From Adenanthera pavonina (lineage: Eukaryota; Streptophyta; Magnoliopsida; Fabales; Fabaceae), in NCBI GenBank assembly GCA_026686845.1, contig JAIVEN010000014.1:36292001-36356000 (forward strand): a stretch of DNA of 64,000 nucleotides. The letters run 5' to 3'. A model generated the notes under the pieces. That model was not told where the DNA came from. It saw only the letters and a list, made by a program, of their open reading frames with translations, and did no database searches. Positions within the stretch are counted from its first letter, which is position 1, and each line of letters opens with the position of its first letter. The translations under genes and the position numbers were made by a program. Shown piece after piece: positions 11,701-23,945 of the stretch.

Positions 11701-12956
11701 GAATAAAAGTCAAAGTGGAATATTGTTATTTAACAACATTTGTAATACAATAAAGTGTTACCTTAACTAGATTTTTCTCTCGTGCGATGCACAAGAAGTT
11801 TTTATGTTGAATATGTTACAAATTAGTCTAATATCGATTGTTTAATACTGGTTTTGAAAAAAATTGCCTAAGTTACCTAATTGAGAAGTTTTGTTTAATA
11901 CTAACAAAGTAATAAATTGTAGAAGTATAATGTGAAAAAGTTTTTATCATGTGTATCTACAAGCTATTTAATGTTATAAGATATATTTACATATGCCAAT
12001 TTTCAAAGTACTAAATGGTAAAATTTTAATTAGACTTATACGCCATTTTCAATTAAGTATATTAAATGTTAGAACTAATTCATCAATTAATTAATATTAG
12101 GGGCTAATTAATCAATTAATGATATTGAAAATCTTCATCTTTTGTAATTTTTTTCGTGGAATTTCTTGCTCGCTTGAGCTTTCTAATCTTTTAATAGCGA
12201 TAAATAGCACAATTTATTTTTTTGAATAACAAATTCTAATAATCTAAAGTGACTTTTAGAGTCAAATCCTAATATCTAGTTAACAAAAGTTCTTATTTTG
12301 GCCTTCAAGAGATTGTGTTAAATTTATCGATTAAAATTTTAAAGTGGTACAAAAGATCCATAATTTTTATTCTAAAATTAAAATAAAAAGACTTAAGTAT
12401 CAAAGAAACAATCGTACAAATTTTTGAATACCCAAAGAGAAAGTTTATGTGTGTTAATACACAAAATAATTTTGTATACTTCTCATACAAATCACATATA
12501 AACATCTAATTGTTTTGGCGGAAATTAAAATTCGGCTAAGCATGACAACAATTTTAAGGCCTATATTAAATCACAAATGTTTGTTAATTCCTTTTCCTTT
12601 TATTGAATTTATTTGAGTTTAATGCGTTAAAATATATTTTTACATATATTCTGCTTAATATTTTTGTGGAAAAAACATCAATTGTTCAGTTTTAAGCTTA
12701 GAAAAGATCATTCAACTATTAAATGGTTTATTGATGATAAACAAACTATGTGACATACGCGTTGCTAACATAATGTTTAAATTAATAAATCCTAAAGAAG
12801 ACTTTTTACATACTTCTTGTTTTTTTATTCATGCATAAGAGGATATTTGAAAAAGAGAGAGAGAAGAAAAAAAAAAGGAAAAAGGTAAACCTACATATTA
12901 ATCTATAGAGCATATGATTAGGAGTTTATACATGTATTAATATTTAGACACTCTCA

Positions 12957-12957
<1 letters not shown>

Positions 12958-13052
<95 letters not shown>

Positions 13053-13070
13053 GTAAATAAATAAATAAAT
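12958..13070 (+). repeat. Compound microsatellite (AAC)n-(AAT)n-(AAAT)n
   Basis: About 18 AAC units run directly into about 14 AAT units and then several AAAT units, with almost no interruption. The stepwise change of unit suggests successive point mutation and slippage. Confidence 0.95.
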
Positions 13071-13742
13071 ATGACAAACTTAGAAAATATTAAGGTAATT
13101 ATGAAGTAACATTATTTAGGAAATATGTAAGCAATGAGAAAAAAATAAAAATAAAATATTAAGCCTTGATATTTAAAAAAAAAAATTAAAAGAGCGTTTT
13201 ATTTTAGTACGTAAGTGGGTTAAATTTTTATAGTGGGCCATTAAATTTTAGCAATAGAGTACTTTGGGCCTAGCTAGAGTTAGTGGGTTAAATTTTATTT
13301 TCATATTAGGAATTAACATGATGATGTATATTGATGGGATTATAAGTGACGTTAGCAACAGATTTTTATTTTGAGGACTAGACAGTAATTATTAAATCTG
13401 AGTTAGATCAACTTAGGATACATTGTATGGGGAATGATACAATGAATAGAGATTGAGTGTAAGAGTTGGTAACCTACAAATAACCCTCAGTATAAAAAGG
13501 CAATTAGATAAGAAGAAAAAGGAAGGAGTAGTTACCTAAAAAAAGAATTGAAGGAAAGGAAATTAGAAAAGGTAAGACCCATGGTCTTCCTAAGTGATAT
13601 ACTTGATCAAAATCTCCTTTTTTCTCCATATGATGTTGGTAGTCTTTGAACATGTCAATGCAACATCCAACACATCATCTTAGTTTTTATTCTTTCTTTT
13701 TAATCACCATCAAAGCCCCTCACATCACCCACTAACTCACAT

Positions 13743-13746
<4 letters not shown>

Positions 13747-13779
<33 letters not shown>
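13747..13779 (+). repeat. (CA)n microsatellite
   Basis: Perfect CA run of about 16 units. Confidence 0.95.
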
Positions 13780-13781
<2 letters not shown>

Positions 13782-14643
13782 TTATATATCTTCTCTCATA
13801 TGAAACTTACATAAATATATGTATAGTGATTTTTAGATTTATCATGCACAATGGTTGATCAGTTTAACTTGGAAATTCTCTTTCTTTTCAAAATATCTAT
13901 TTTTTGCCTACTTTATAATTTGTTTTGTACAAAATTGTGGATATATATTGTTTTGTTTTTCTCCAAGTCTCCTCACATGTGGCACTATAAGCAAAATCTA
14001 GTAATCTTTTCTTTATGAATTTAGTATATAATTTTATTTACTTAACAATACGTAGATTAATTTAAATAATTTATTTTTTTAGCCATATAATTTAGTCAGC
14101 CATAATATATGTTTCTTTTCCTCCTCTTCTCTTTTCTCAAATAATGATACATATATATATAATAGTAGTTATCTAGTTTTCTTTTATTATTAAATATTTC
14201 CATTTCTTTCAAGAGAATATTTGAGGAAATTATTTGTATCTGTTGGATGTTTCATAGATTTGTATATTCATAATTGATCCTTTAATTGACAAAATTATAT
14301 GAAATTATGCATGGAAATAAAAATAATGCTAAGACATCCTTGAAGCTATAATATCTAGTTAACCCCAAAAAGAAATCCTTCGGGAGAATATCCAATAGGG
14401 TAAGAATTTTTTTCATATGGTGGATCCATCCCGGGGGATGCCCAGGTTATATGAACTACTAAGAATCTATGTTTTCTTTTTATGCTCTAACAATTATGAT
14501 TATTTTTTGTGCATATTTACATATAATTTTCAGTGTAGGAAAAAGAGAGATTTAAAAATGCTTTCTAATATTATGAGCTACCCCTTTACCATAAGATTTT
14601 TCTTTAAAACTTTTATTGGTATATCACTCATTTTTTAAGTGTT

Positions 14644-15050
14644 ATGGTTCAGATGCTGCTCACTCAGATTTTGATTGAAATTGAGTGTACCACGATATAC
14701 TACTCAGGTGGAGAGTTGCAGGTCATACAAAATATTAATGCCCATAATCCTATAGATATACCATTGAGCCTCCTATCAATTCTCCCCTATTTTATAGTTT
14801 CTTTTCTCCTTCTCATGACCACTATATTCCACCACCAAAGGACTATCTCACCCCACCACCAAAGGACTACCTAATTCCCCCACCAAATAATTTCCTAGCA
14901 CCACCTCCAACAATTGACCCAGGACCTCCATCTGAGGATTTCGAGGCACCTCCCTCTGAAGTCAAGAATCCAATTCCTCCACTTATTGATTTAAACCATG
15001 AACCTTCAACCATTTTGGACCAAAACTCACCTCCTCCACGTGTTGTATGA
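14644..15050 (+). pseudogene. Frameshifted proline-rich ORF, family unknown
   Basis: Two overlapping frames together look like the C-terminal end of one protein. The first (14644 to about 14765) gives YYSGGELQVIQNINAHNPIDIP. One frame over, from about 14766 to the TGA at 15048-15050, it reads EPPINSPLFYSFF, then PPPKDYL twice in tandem, then a Pro-rich, acidic stretch (APPPTIDPGPP, DFEAPPSE) and ends in SPPPRVV. The repeat unit and amino-acid bias are unlike the surrounding AT-rich noise, where chance frames are rich in Phe, Tyr, Ile and Lys. Without the frameshift it would be about 135 codons. Alternatively a small intron could explain the switch, but I see no clear GT-AG pair. I recognise no family, and extensin-like SPPPP motifs are absent. 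Confidence 0.45.
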
Positions 15051-17090
15051 AGATTTAGTACTATGAATAATATGAATAACTGTTGTAATTGTTTGTTTGA
15101 TACTTATGATATTCCTATAGTAGGATTTTTTAGGACACTGTTAAGATAATAGCTTTGTGTTATATATATATAACTTTGCTGTATGGAATGGATATATTAA
15201 CTGGTAATAGACTTGCTGCTTAGTTGTATAAGAAAGGCTTTAAATTTTTTGATTTTATTGTTTTATAAATATGAATAAATAATAGTTATAAGCAAAATAA
15301 TTATCAATTAAAAATTGGGGTTTACATCTAGTAAGAAGGCTTCCATACAATCAAGAGTGCTTGTCTCAATGCATCAAAAAGCAAAGGCCAAAACAAGATC
15401 AATGGTCATTGTCTTCAATCACATAGATGTGTGTCTATTTTTTTTTTTTTTTTGCCAAGAGAAGAAGACTTTCATCAAGTCTAGGAAGTTTATGGAGGTT
15501 CCAGCCCCTGTCATAAATTGGAACTAGTTAGTTTAAGTCAATTAGTGTGTTTCCATGATTCAATGTTATTAGGGAAAAAAGTTAGCATACCGTTTCCTTT
15601 GTAACTATGACATACAGAGCATCAATCTCTTCATTATGGTGGTCAAAGATGAAGTTTGGCCACTGGTTTGTGGCATTTCTTCTAGCATCACTAGTGAGGA
15701 TGCAAGTAATTATCCCACCACTAAGATGATAAAAAAAAAGTACACAATATAATTCGTAGGATGCAAGTAACTATGCCACCACTAAGATGATTAAAAAAAA
15801 AGAAGCATACAATATAATTTAGTCCCTGGTAATTTGTAATCGGTAATTCAAGCAAAAGGTGTATGACTTATTTTGAGCTAATTATATTAAAGGTCAGTGC
15901 TAGGCTATGAAGTGAATCAGGTGACTGCAAGTATATAAGCCTAGGTAGAGTAATGAATCCAGTTATATCTATTGAGATCATAGGAAATTAGTGCATTATT
16001 GTTACGGTGAAAGGATAATTATAATTAAGTTTATTACTTTTAGATTGCAAATAAATTAATACTTGTGACTATGTTAGGACACAATGGTGCTGCGAGAATT
16101 TCTTGAATGTCAACAAACTCAGCTACGTCACATGGCATTCTTGGATTAGCAAGGAGGAATTCAGTTCTACATTCGAATATGATCATGTAACACATCCATG
16201 TTGGCCTATTTCAGTTTATGTTGGTGTGAACTATGAATTCTATACAGTATCTATGTAGATACAGGATAAAGGATATAGAATAAAATTACTTTTGCAGCAT
16301 TTTGTTACTTTTTGGATACATAATTAAACTATGCTTGGATATGTGTTTATTTTATTATATTGTCCCAAAAAACATCTATGTGAGGTCCACATACTTTTTT
16401 TCCTTCTTCAATTTTTGTGGGGCTCACAGTACCTTTTTTTTGTACTATTACTTTTAAAATACTTGCCCATCAATTTTTCTTCAAATTGATTCCTTTAAAT
16501 TCAATGTACTATTCCATTGGGTTCAGTATATCATAAACTTTAGTCTTACATAAGTTTTTAATATTTATGAAATTACCCCTGAGCAAGGTAAAAACGCAAA
16601 TATTTATATTCGACTCCTTTTTCATAATTTTTCCTAAGGATTAGACTACCATTAATTTTTCTTGCAGTGACTAAATTGTAAATTCACTTTAATCATTTCC
16701 TAGACTATGAAATTGCCATTTTACTTCTTTTTCCATTTTTTTATACTCTTATATCATATTTTTATATCTCCATACATATAGTAGCATTTTTTGGAATTTT
16801 AGGGATGTTACAAAAAGACAAGTTTTTTAACTACTTGTATGAGTTAACAAGTAACTACAAGGTGTGGATTGTTTGTGTGCATGGAATACATGTATATTGG
16901 TGTAGAAGAGCGGGGATTACTTTAAACCACCAGGCTTCTCTTGAGTTGATAATAATTGAGGATTAACTAACTGTGATAGAATTGATGTAAGGTTTTTGTT
17001 AGATTTCTTATGGAACACAATTTTTTGTTTTCTATTTCTTGTGTGTTTTTTGGTACAATGGAAGAATTGATTTGTTTTCTTGCAATGAAT
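15051..17090. other. Intergenic sequence, no gene recognised
   Basis: Contains a 61-bp direct duplication (15698-15820) and a T-run (15439-15453). The frames at 15315-15527 and elsewhere show no family features. Confidence 0.5.
15698..15820 (+). repeat. Tandem duplication, about 61-bp unit, two copies
   Basis: GGATGCAAGTAA.TAT.CCACC starts at 15698 and again at 15759. Each copy continues through ACTAAGATGAT, an A-run and ACAATATAATT. The copies differ at a few positions. Confidence 0.85.
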
Positions 17091-17093
17091 GGA

Positions 17094-17785
17094 GGTGGAA
17101 GCTACAATAGATGATGTTGAGTTAGTGCATAGGTTGAGTTCTATTTTGATTAAAGGCTACTCATATTATATCTGAAACTTTAAGGTTGCAGGGAATCATG
17201 TTGTGATTTGCACAATGGTGCCGTGGATGATATTCATAAATGATGCTATAGACATCATTAAAATAAAGGACTTTGAATACTTCCTTCCTTTGTACTCATT
17301 TGATTTGGTAATTGTTTCACAAGTGAATAAGATGCCTACAAATGTTTCTACTGCTGTTGGTGAGTTCAAAGTTGCATATGTTGTTGCTAAGTGTACTTTT
17401 GTGTTGGTATTAATGTGAAGAATTTCATACTTATCCAGATGTATATGGATATGTTCATAATGTATATACTTTGAAGTCCCATAGGGATGGGCCAAGATGA
17501 ATTGTTTATATAACTTTCAAGCTTGTTGATGAAAGGTTGGATTGCAAATTCTTATGTTATGGAGATACTTTGCAATGTGGACTTTGGCTATAAATGTGTG
17601 TACCTAATATATTACAATGAAAATTTTATACAAAGGGAGGTGGGTATCTTGTACTTTTTATGATGATGTTGCTAAACGGATGTTCACTCAGCTGGCAGAA
17701 ACAGAAGAGAAATACATTGTTGTGGTCATATATAGTGCTTATATTGGAATTGGTGGAGATATTGATCTTAGTATTGCTGAAATGT
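17094..17785 (+). pseudogene. Relic of an RPA-like OB-fold protein (DUF223 type)
   Basis: Broken frames on the plus strand read EATIDDVELVHRLSSILIKG, Y.YYI, stop, NFKVAGNHVV, then PWMIFINDAIDI and PLYSFDLV. This matches the order seen in plant replication-protein-A-like OB folds: a loose I-A-I..V..F..L.EG..Y.I.NF.V block, then K-I-F...T-I and P.Y.F. A second block at 17661-17785 reads DDVAKRMFTQLAETEEKYIVVVIYSAYIGIGGDIDLSIAE (given here in two overlapping parts of one frame: DDVAKRMFTQLAE and TEEKYIVVVIYSAYIG), like a second OB fold. Such genes occur alone and inside Helitrons. I found no Helitron ends. Several stops and frame changes make it non-functional. The family call is by eye only. 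Confidence 0.5.
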
Positions 17786-19620
17786 AATATTATATTTGTT
17801 CTTCTACGTATATATAAATTAGGTTATGGCTTCTTATATTCAAGATATGGAGAACACAGTTGTCTACTATCAAATTACTAAAGGAAGACTAAGTTGTTTA
17901 TTGATCTCGATAGTCATTAGGTCATACAGTTAAGGAGGCCACGTATCTAAGTTTTCATGGTAGAATGTGAATGCTATTTGAAAGCTATGGTACTATGTTA
18001 TATATGTATACATTTATTAGTATATTAGGCTGTATTTTGTTGTGCATGGTGCTTTTGAGAGTATGAACTATAGTAATGTAAGAAATATGTTGGACTTGAA
18101 TATGGTATAAGAAAAACTTCGATGTTTTTAGATGTATTTTAGACTTTTGGATTATTTTGGAATCAATATTTTAAATTAGTTCTAGGAAAAAGTGTTGTGA
18201 AATATGCATGTGTTTGTATATACCTGTATAAGTTATGTTTATAAAATTAGAAGTTAGTATTTTGACTTAGTTATGGATTATTCATCTAACATATTTTATA
18301 TATAAGGTGTTTTATAGCATTTTAAGTTACTTATAAATTATTTTATCTAATATCTAGATATACAAGTGTGAGAGAAATTTGATTAACTTTGAATTCATAT
18401 ATATGCATAATGCATTGAACTTTATAAGCTTTGACTATAAAAGAACTACAAGCTAAAGAAAAGAAGAAAAAAAGAAAAAGGCAACGAACTTTCTGAAAAG
18501 GAAAAAAAGAGCGCGTTGGCATGGATTTTCAAATTGCATTAGTGTTTTTTTTCAACATGTTAAGGTGTGCGCTACATTGTTTAGATCCAAAAGAAGGAAA
18601 ATGCAAAGGAAGTTTTCAAAAAGAAGAAAAGATTATATAAGAAACATATTATTTAATAAGTCAATGATATAAACAAAACTATCTTGACATGGATTTCCAA
18701 ATCATGTTCTTATTCTTTTATTTGGATAGGGAAAAAAAGGAATGGGAGAACCAAATAGAAGAGCTGGGCTTTCTAGATAAAGTTTAATAATCAAAGTTAA
18801 GAAAAACAAAGAGTTAGGCTATTAGTTGTGTTCTATATACTCACAATAATAAGATTTTCTTTATCCTGTGTTGGATCCAATCATTACATGTCAAGAGAAA
18901 TATAGTTAAATGCATAAAGGTATATGATCACCATAGAAGAAGATGAAGTTATAATTCAATGTACATATTCAAAATTTCAAACCATGAGTAAATATATTTG
19001 ATTGGACATATTAAGTGTACTGAGTGCTTGATGAAAGGCTTGAAATACTTGTAATAGAATGTAACGATTAAATCAATACTGAAAAGAAATATTTAGAATA
19101 GCAAGAAATAATTGGAGTTTTCCCCTGAATGTAAATAATGAAAATTTTGTTAAGAAAATAACATGATTGGGAAATGTATATGAAGTGGTCAACAAGAAGA
19201 TTGAGTTTGTTTCTATAAATACCTTAAAGTGAAGTGATATGGTGTTTGATATTGTTGACATATTGGTATATATATGAGTTTTTTTGTGAAACATATGCAA
19301 ATATTTGGTATTTATGATTTCCACATCAAAATTTTCATGGAGCTAAAAAAAAAACTGCATCAAAATGTAGTTAGATTTTGTTGGAAAAGTAACAAAAAAT
19401 AAGTCCAACTTAAATTGCTCAATATGAGAATGTTTCTTAAATATGAAAGATGCATTTCCTCAAACACATGTACCTTCTATAACTATATTTTTTAATAGGT
19501 CAAGTCTTGAAAACCTTCTGGGTAGACAACATTGGTTGTAGAACTCTTTGGTCTCTCATCTGTGTCATGGATGAGTATCTTGAGCCCTGATATAGACTTT
19601 GTTCTAAAGAGAGTAACAAA
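17786..19620. other. AT-rich intergenic sequence, nothing assigned
   Basis: Only short chance frames are present. The sequence to the left of 19621 is the flank into which the copia LTR inserted. Confidence 0.5.
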
Positions 19621-21700
19621 TGTTAGGTTTAACGTAATATAAGTTTTGATGATGACAAATATAAAAAAATAAGGAATAAAAAATCATATGTGTCTAACAT
19701 ATGTAATGCTCCTTATAGAAGTAAAACGTGTACTAGCATGTATTTAATTGAGTTTATAATGCATATATCATGCTGTGCAAGCATATCCATTGTGTTTTTA
19801 CAATGAATAATATATTTTGAATATACAAATTGGACTAACTACTTAACTTTGTATGTGTAATACATTAAATGTAGGATTCTTCAAGAAGAAAGAGTGAGCA
19901 TTGGAATAAAGAAAAGAAAATCAACATCATGACTCACTTGAAGAAGAAAGAAAAGGATGCTCCAAGATGTGAAGAATTCAAGTGTTAAAGAATTGAAGAT
20001 CAGTAGGGAGCATGCCAAGAAGGAAATGACTAAGTGGAAGTGGAATTCATCATTTGAAGACTTAGTCACTACGTATATTTTGCTTTTATTTAGGTCTTAA
20101 GGTGAGATTAATCTTTGAAAATTTACTTAATCTTGTTACCATATGTTTTAAATGAGTTAGATTGAGTAAATATGATATTAGCAAATGTTAGAATTAAGAA
20201 ATAATAGCTAACAAATGAATTTGGTGTCTGGCTCATGTTTTCAAAATGGTTTTCATGAAAAAGTTTACTTTATGTGTATAACGATTAAAGGTTATGAGGA
20301 TAAAGTTTCAATCTCAAAGTTGTTTTTAAGTGTTCTCACTTCATTTTCATAAAAAGGTTTACCTTATGTGCATAATCTTTAGAAGTTATAGGGACAAAAT
20401 CTCAATCTTAGTGCCTTTCTAAGTATTCTCTCTTCAATTTCATGAAAAAGGTTGAGGTTATTCGCATAACGTAGGTGTGCATCATATCCTCGACTCTATC
20501 TAGGTCGTTATCCTGATAAGGTGGCTACCTTATTTGCATAAGAGAGTGAACAATAAAGGCCAAATGTATTGTGCAGCCCGTTATTAACATGAGGTTATCC
20601 ACATAATCTAGGAAGGTTATCCACATAACCTATGTTTCAGTACACTTGGACTTTCTTCAGCTAAATTCGTTATCAACATAACCTTGAAAGGTTATCCTAA
20701 TAATCTATGTTTTTCATAAACTTAGTTTGTGCTTATTGTTTTTCATAAACTTAGTTTGTGTTGATTAAATGTTATCCAAATAACATCCTATGAGGTTATT
20801 CTAATAATCCTCAAAGATATTCAAGTTTGTGAGACGTTATTCGAACAATGAAGTAGGTTTTCATGAAAATGTTCTTGAGCTGAAACATAGTCATTATGAA
20901 ATGAACATTATTAGCATAACTTAGCTACGTTATCTGCATAATGAAAGTCTAACATTGAAACTAAGAACCAATGGTTACCTATTATTCGCATAACTTAAGA
21001 AGGTTATCCATATAACCTCTGTTAGATGCTTTAATGCGGTAGTTGAACAGCTTTTTTTACAAAAATAATGGCTAGAACTTGTCTCTAACTGATAGATCTT
21101 ATGTCCAACATCTAGTTACACCATAAATCTATAAATAGAACATCATTTAAACTTATAGGTAATAATCTTAAAAGAGTTTATGTGAAAATGATATTTATAT
21201 CCATAAAATCTTTCTATGTCAACATTCTCTGAAAAATTCACCTCAATAAAGTGAGCTTTCAATATATCATTTACTCTAAGAGAGAGTTTTCATTCTATAT
21301 TCACTCTTTTCTACATTTTCTGGGTAGATTCTTAGTGTGGGAATAACACTAAGGGAATTACACATCTTTGTAAGGGTGTGGCAAGAGTGGCTTCACAAGT
21401 GCCTACTAAAACTTGTGAGATGTATTGAAACTTCACAGGTGTTCAGATTAAACCTGTGGGATATAGTGAAAAATCTCAAATTGTGGCTTGTGGACTGAAC
21501 GTAGGCCAAATGGTTAGACTAAACCAATATAAATCGTTGCATATTACTCTTCACCTTCTCTATTCAATTGTTGCACTTATCTCTCTCTGTTCATCCCTAT
21601 TTTACTGCACACCTGATGAACTTTAGCTGTGATCCAAAAAAGGTTAAAATCTTACATCACTCAATTCACCTCCCCTCTTAGGCAACCAGCCAACCTAACA
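19621..21700 (+). mobile_element. Ty1/copia-type solo LTR (2080 bp)
   Basis: The termini are perfect 9-bp inverted repeats, TGTTAGGTT and AACCTAACA. Just inside the 5' end is GTTTTGATGATGACAAA, and near the 3' end is ATTCACCTCCCCTCTTAGG, both typical of plant copia LTRs. The phrase at about 21494-21535 (GGACTGAACGTAGGCCAAA then ACCAATATAAATCG) resembles the R-U5 region. The flanks ACAAA (19616-19620) and ACATA (21701-21705) fit a 5-bp duplication with one mismatch. No internal region exists, so this is a solo LTR. Its ends match those of the minus-strand LTR at 6242-8088 in style, but the interiors differ, so they are separate families. Confidence 0.85.
20240..21020 (+). repeat. Reiterated GGTTATCC..ATAACC motif in the LTR
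   Basis: Many copies of GGTTATCCACATAA-like words lie in about 780 bp. Exact dyads occur at 20615-20630 (GGTTAT CCAC ATAACC) and 21002-21017 (GGTTAT CCAT ATAACC). Other single or half copies are near 20593, 20684, 20794 and 20925. Each complete copy can pair with itself (6-bp arms, 4-bp loop). Confidence 0.75.
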
Positions 21701-23945
21701 ACATAAAGTTATTCATGGCTAAAAACTAGTTTTGGCAAATAAATGCTTACATTTTTATTTGGCAAATAACCCTTCATAATATTTTGAATAGTTGACTTTT
21801 TTTTTTGTCGGACTTCAATTTTGAATTAATAGATAGATAATAAATAATTTGGATTAGGTTACCTCATATAAATATTCAGTTCTTAATCTCATATAATTAA
21901 TGTTTTGAAATTCAGACAATTTGTTTAAGGATGTAATTAGAAAGAGAAATTAAGTTAATCAACATAGGGGTAATATGGTCATTTTTGTATAAAACTAATT
22001 TTCTTAGGGTTTTTGTTTCCTTTATCTTCCAATAATTGAGGCCCATTATTCCTCCATTTGCGCTTAATTTTCATCCCTCTATTAGTCTTAATTATAGCTT
22101 AATAAAATTAATTTATTTAATTAAGATTAATGTAACCTAATTATAATGATAACTATTTTTGCCACATAATCTATTTTGATTTCACATTTTTGTAGATGGA
22201 AAGGCTAATTGGAGGACATTTTGGCCATGATAAAGAGGAGGGCAAAGTTGAGATTTCATGGGTAATGATGTGGCACTCATTAATCCACATCATCAAGCCT
22301 CTTAAATCCTATTGGATTATGTACGTCCTACCTATCCACATAACCCTCCACCTCACAAACCTTTGCCATCTAGCATCCAGTTCTCCTTCATTAATCCTCC
22401 TCACCTCTCATCATTCTGTCATTGGTCCATCTCATCATACCTTCTTTCCTATTGGCCAACGTAATCATGCCATTGCCACATCATCACTCAGCCCTCTCAA
22501 ACCCTAATTGTCCTTCAAATTTTCGGTCATCCCTCTCCCAATTTCAGCAACCATCACCCCCTCTTCTCTCTCACCTTCTCTCATTTTCTCTCTTTTCCTT
22601 CATTGTCTCCTTCACCTTCTCTCCAAAACCCACCATTAAAGCTTGCTTCCTCCACCATTTCCACACCATTCCCTTTCTTCCTTCCACCTTTCCTACCTTC
22701 CTTAACCTTCATTTCATCATTTGCTTCCATCTTCTCCTACTTCTTGTTCTTGACCGTGGTTTGCTACTTCAAGGGGATGAAGAGAACTTCAAGCCATTGG
22801 GTTGTTGCACTTTCCTCCACCTTCTCAAGTGTTTGAGCATCATTTTCACTATTTCCTAGCCATGGCCAAATCCTGCTTGTCTCCTTGTAGTGTGATTTTC
22901 ATATAAATGCAAGGCTAATTTCTTGTTGAGTCATCTATGGAGTAAGGCAAGGGAGATGTGCAAGGAGCCTATGGAGCAAGCTTGGATTGAATGAGATGTT
23001 TTATTTTGCTTTCCTCCTCTTAATTTTTACAAGTCTTTTGATTTTGGCCTAAGGTTTTAGTGTTGAGATTGATAGAATTTGTAATGATTATGATGTTGGA
23101 TTGTTGGATATATTGGATTAGAATTGTAATTATCGTTTTGGATTAATTTCCTGTTGATTTGAGCTTATATTCTAGACTGGCCAAATCTGAAAATTTTGAA
23201 TTCTTGACTTAATTTAATGTTATTTGAATGTAATCAATGGTATTTGATGTAATCTAGATGATATCTTATTAGGTGAAACATAATTGGTGTTTAAATTGGT
23301 ATAACAAAGTAATTAATTCTGAATTTCCAGATTTAATTAAGATACTTAATCAACATGTTAATTAAGTTAGTTCATTGGTTTAGGCATAATTAAAGAGGCA
23401 CCTAGAATTGGACTTAATTGTTAATTGCATAATCTAGTTAATTAATATAGTTAATTACATCTCATTCATAATTAATCAATTAGATTAAGTTAGGAGAGAC
23501 TCAATTTCCTTTGCTAAATCCGTAGTTGACTTACCATTCCATTCACACATCTTCCCCATTCCCTTAGCTTTCTAGTGTTTAGTTGAGTAGAATTTCTTTT
23601 CCCTCAAAATTCAAATTCCTTCCTTCTTTTATTTTATTTTGTTTTTTTTATGGTTGAAAGTAAAATGAGGAAGCAGGAAAGGCAAAACACAATTTAAAAA
23701 AAAAACAAGAAGCTTCAAAAGAAATATGAATGTATCAAAATATAAGATTAAAAAATGTGGCATTCAAATGTAATATATTCAAATCTTGGGTGAGTGTAGT
23801 GTATATTTTATAGTATATATTATACTTAATATATATTCTATTGAGTGGGAAAAAAATAATGGGGGCAATTGCTCCCAAACGTCCACCCCTAGTGTTAACA
23901 ATGGTGGAAGATCAACAGTGGTAAAAGATCAACAATGGACAAGCA
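21701..23945. other. Pyrimidine-rich, LTR-like sequence without defined ends
   Basis: From about 22270 to 22860 the plus strand is C/T-rich (CATCATC, CCTTC and TTCTCTC words) and opens long chance frames (22196-22507, 22422-22859) made mostly of Ser, Pro, Leu, Phe and His. This resembles the leader portion of plant gypsy LTRs (a CAAACCCTAATT phrase near 22497, then TCTCTC tracts), not a protein gene: there is no domain and the frames overlap. The AT-rich, ATTAAT-rich part after 22990 would be the rest. I could not place termini or a target duplication. Confidence 0.4.

Larger units (their letters stand above)
9415..14400. other. AT-rich intergenic sequence with simple repeats
   Basis: No gene, RNA gene or complete transposon is recognised. 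The part just after 9415 continues the pre-insertion sequence interrupted at 5908. Several AT tracts occur (e.g. 9061-9080). Reading frames are short and have random-looking content. Confidence 0.5.

Noticed and set aside
22422..22859. 145-codon frame rich in Ser, Pro, Leu, Phe and His
   Set aside because: It comes from a C/T-rich LTR-like leader. Overlapping frames are equally open, no domain is visible, and composition explains the lack of stops.
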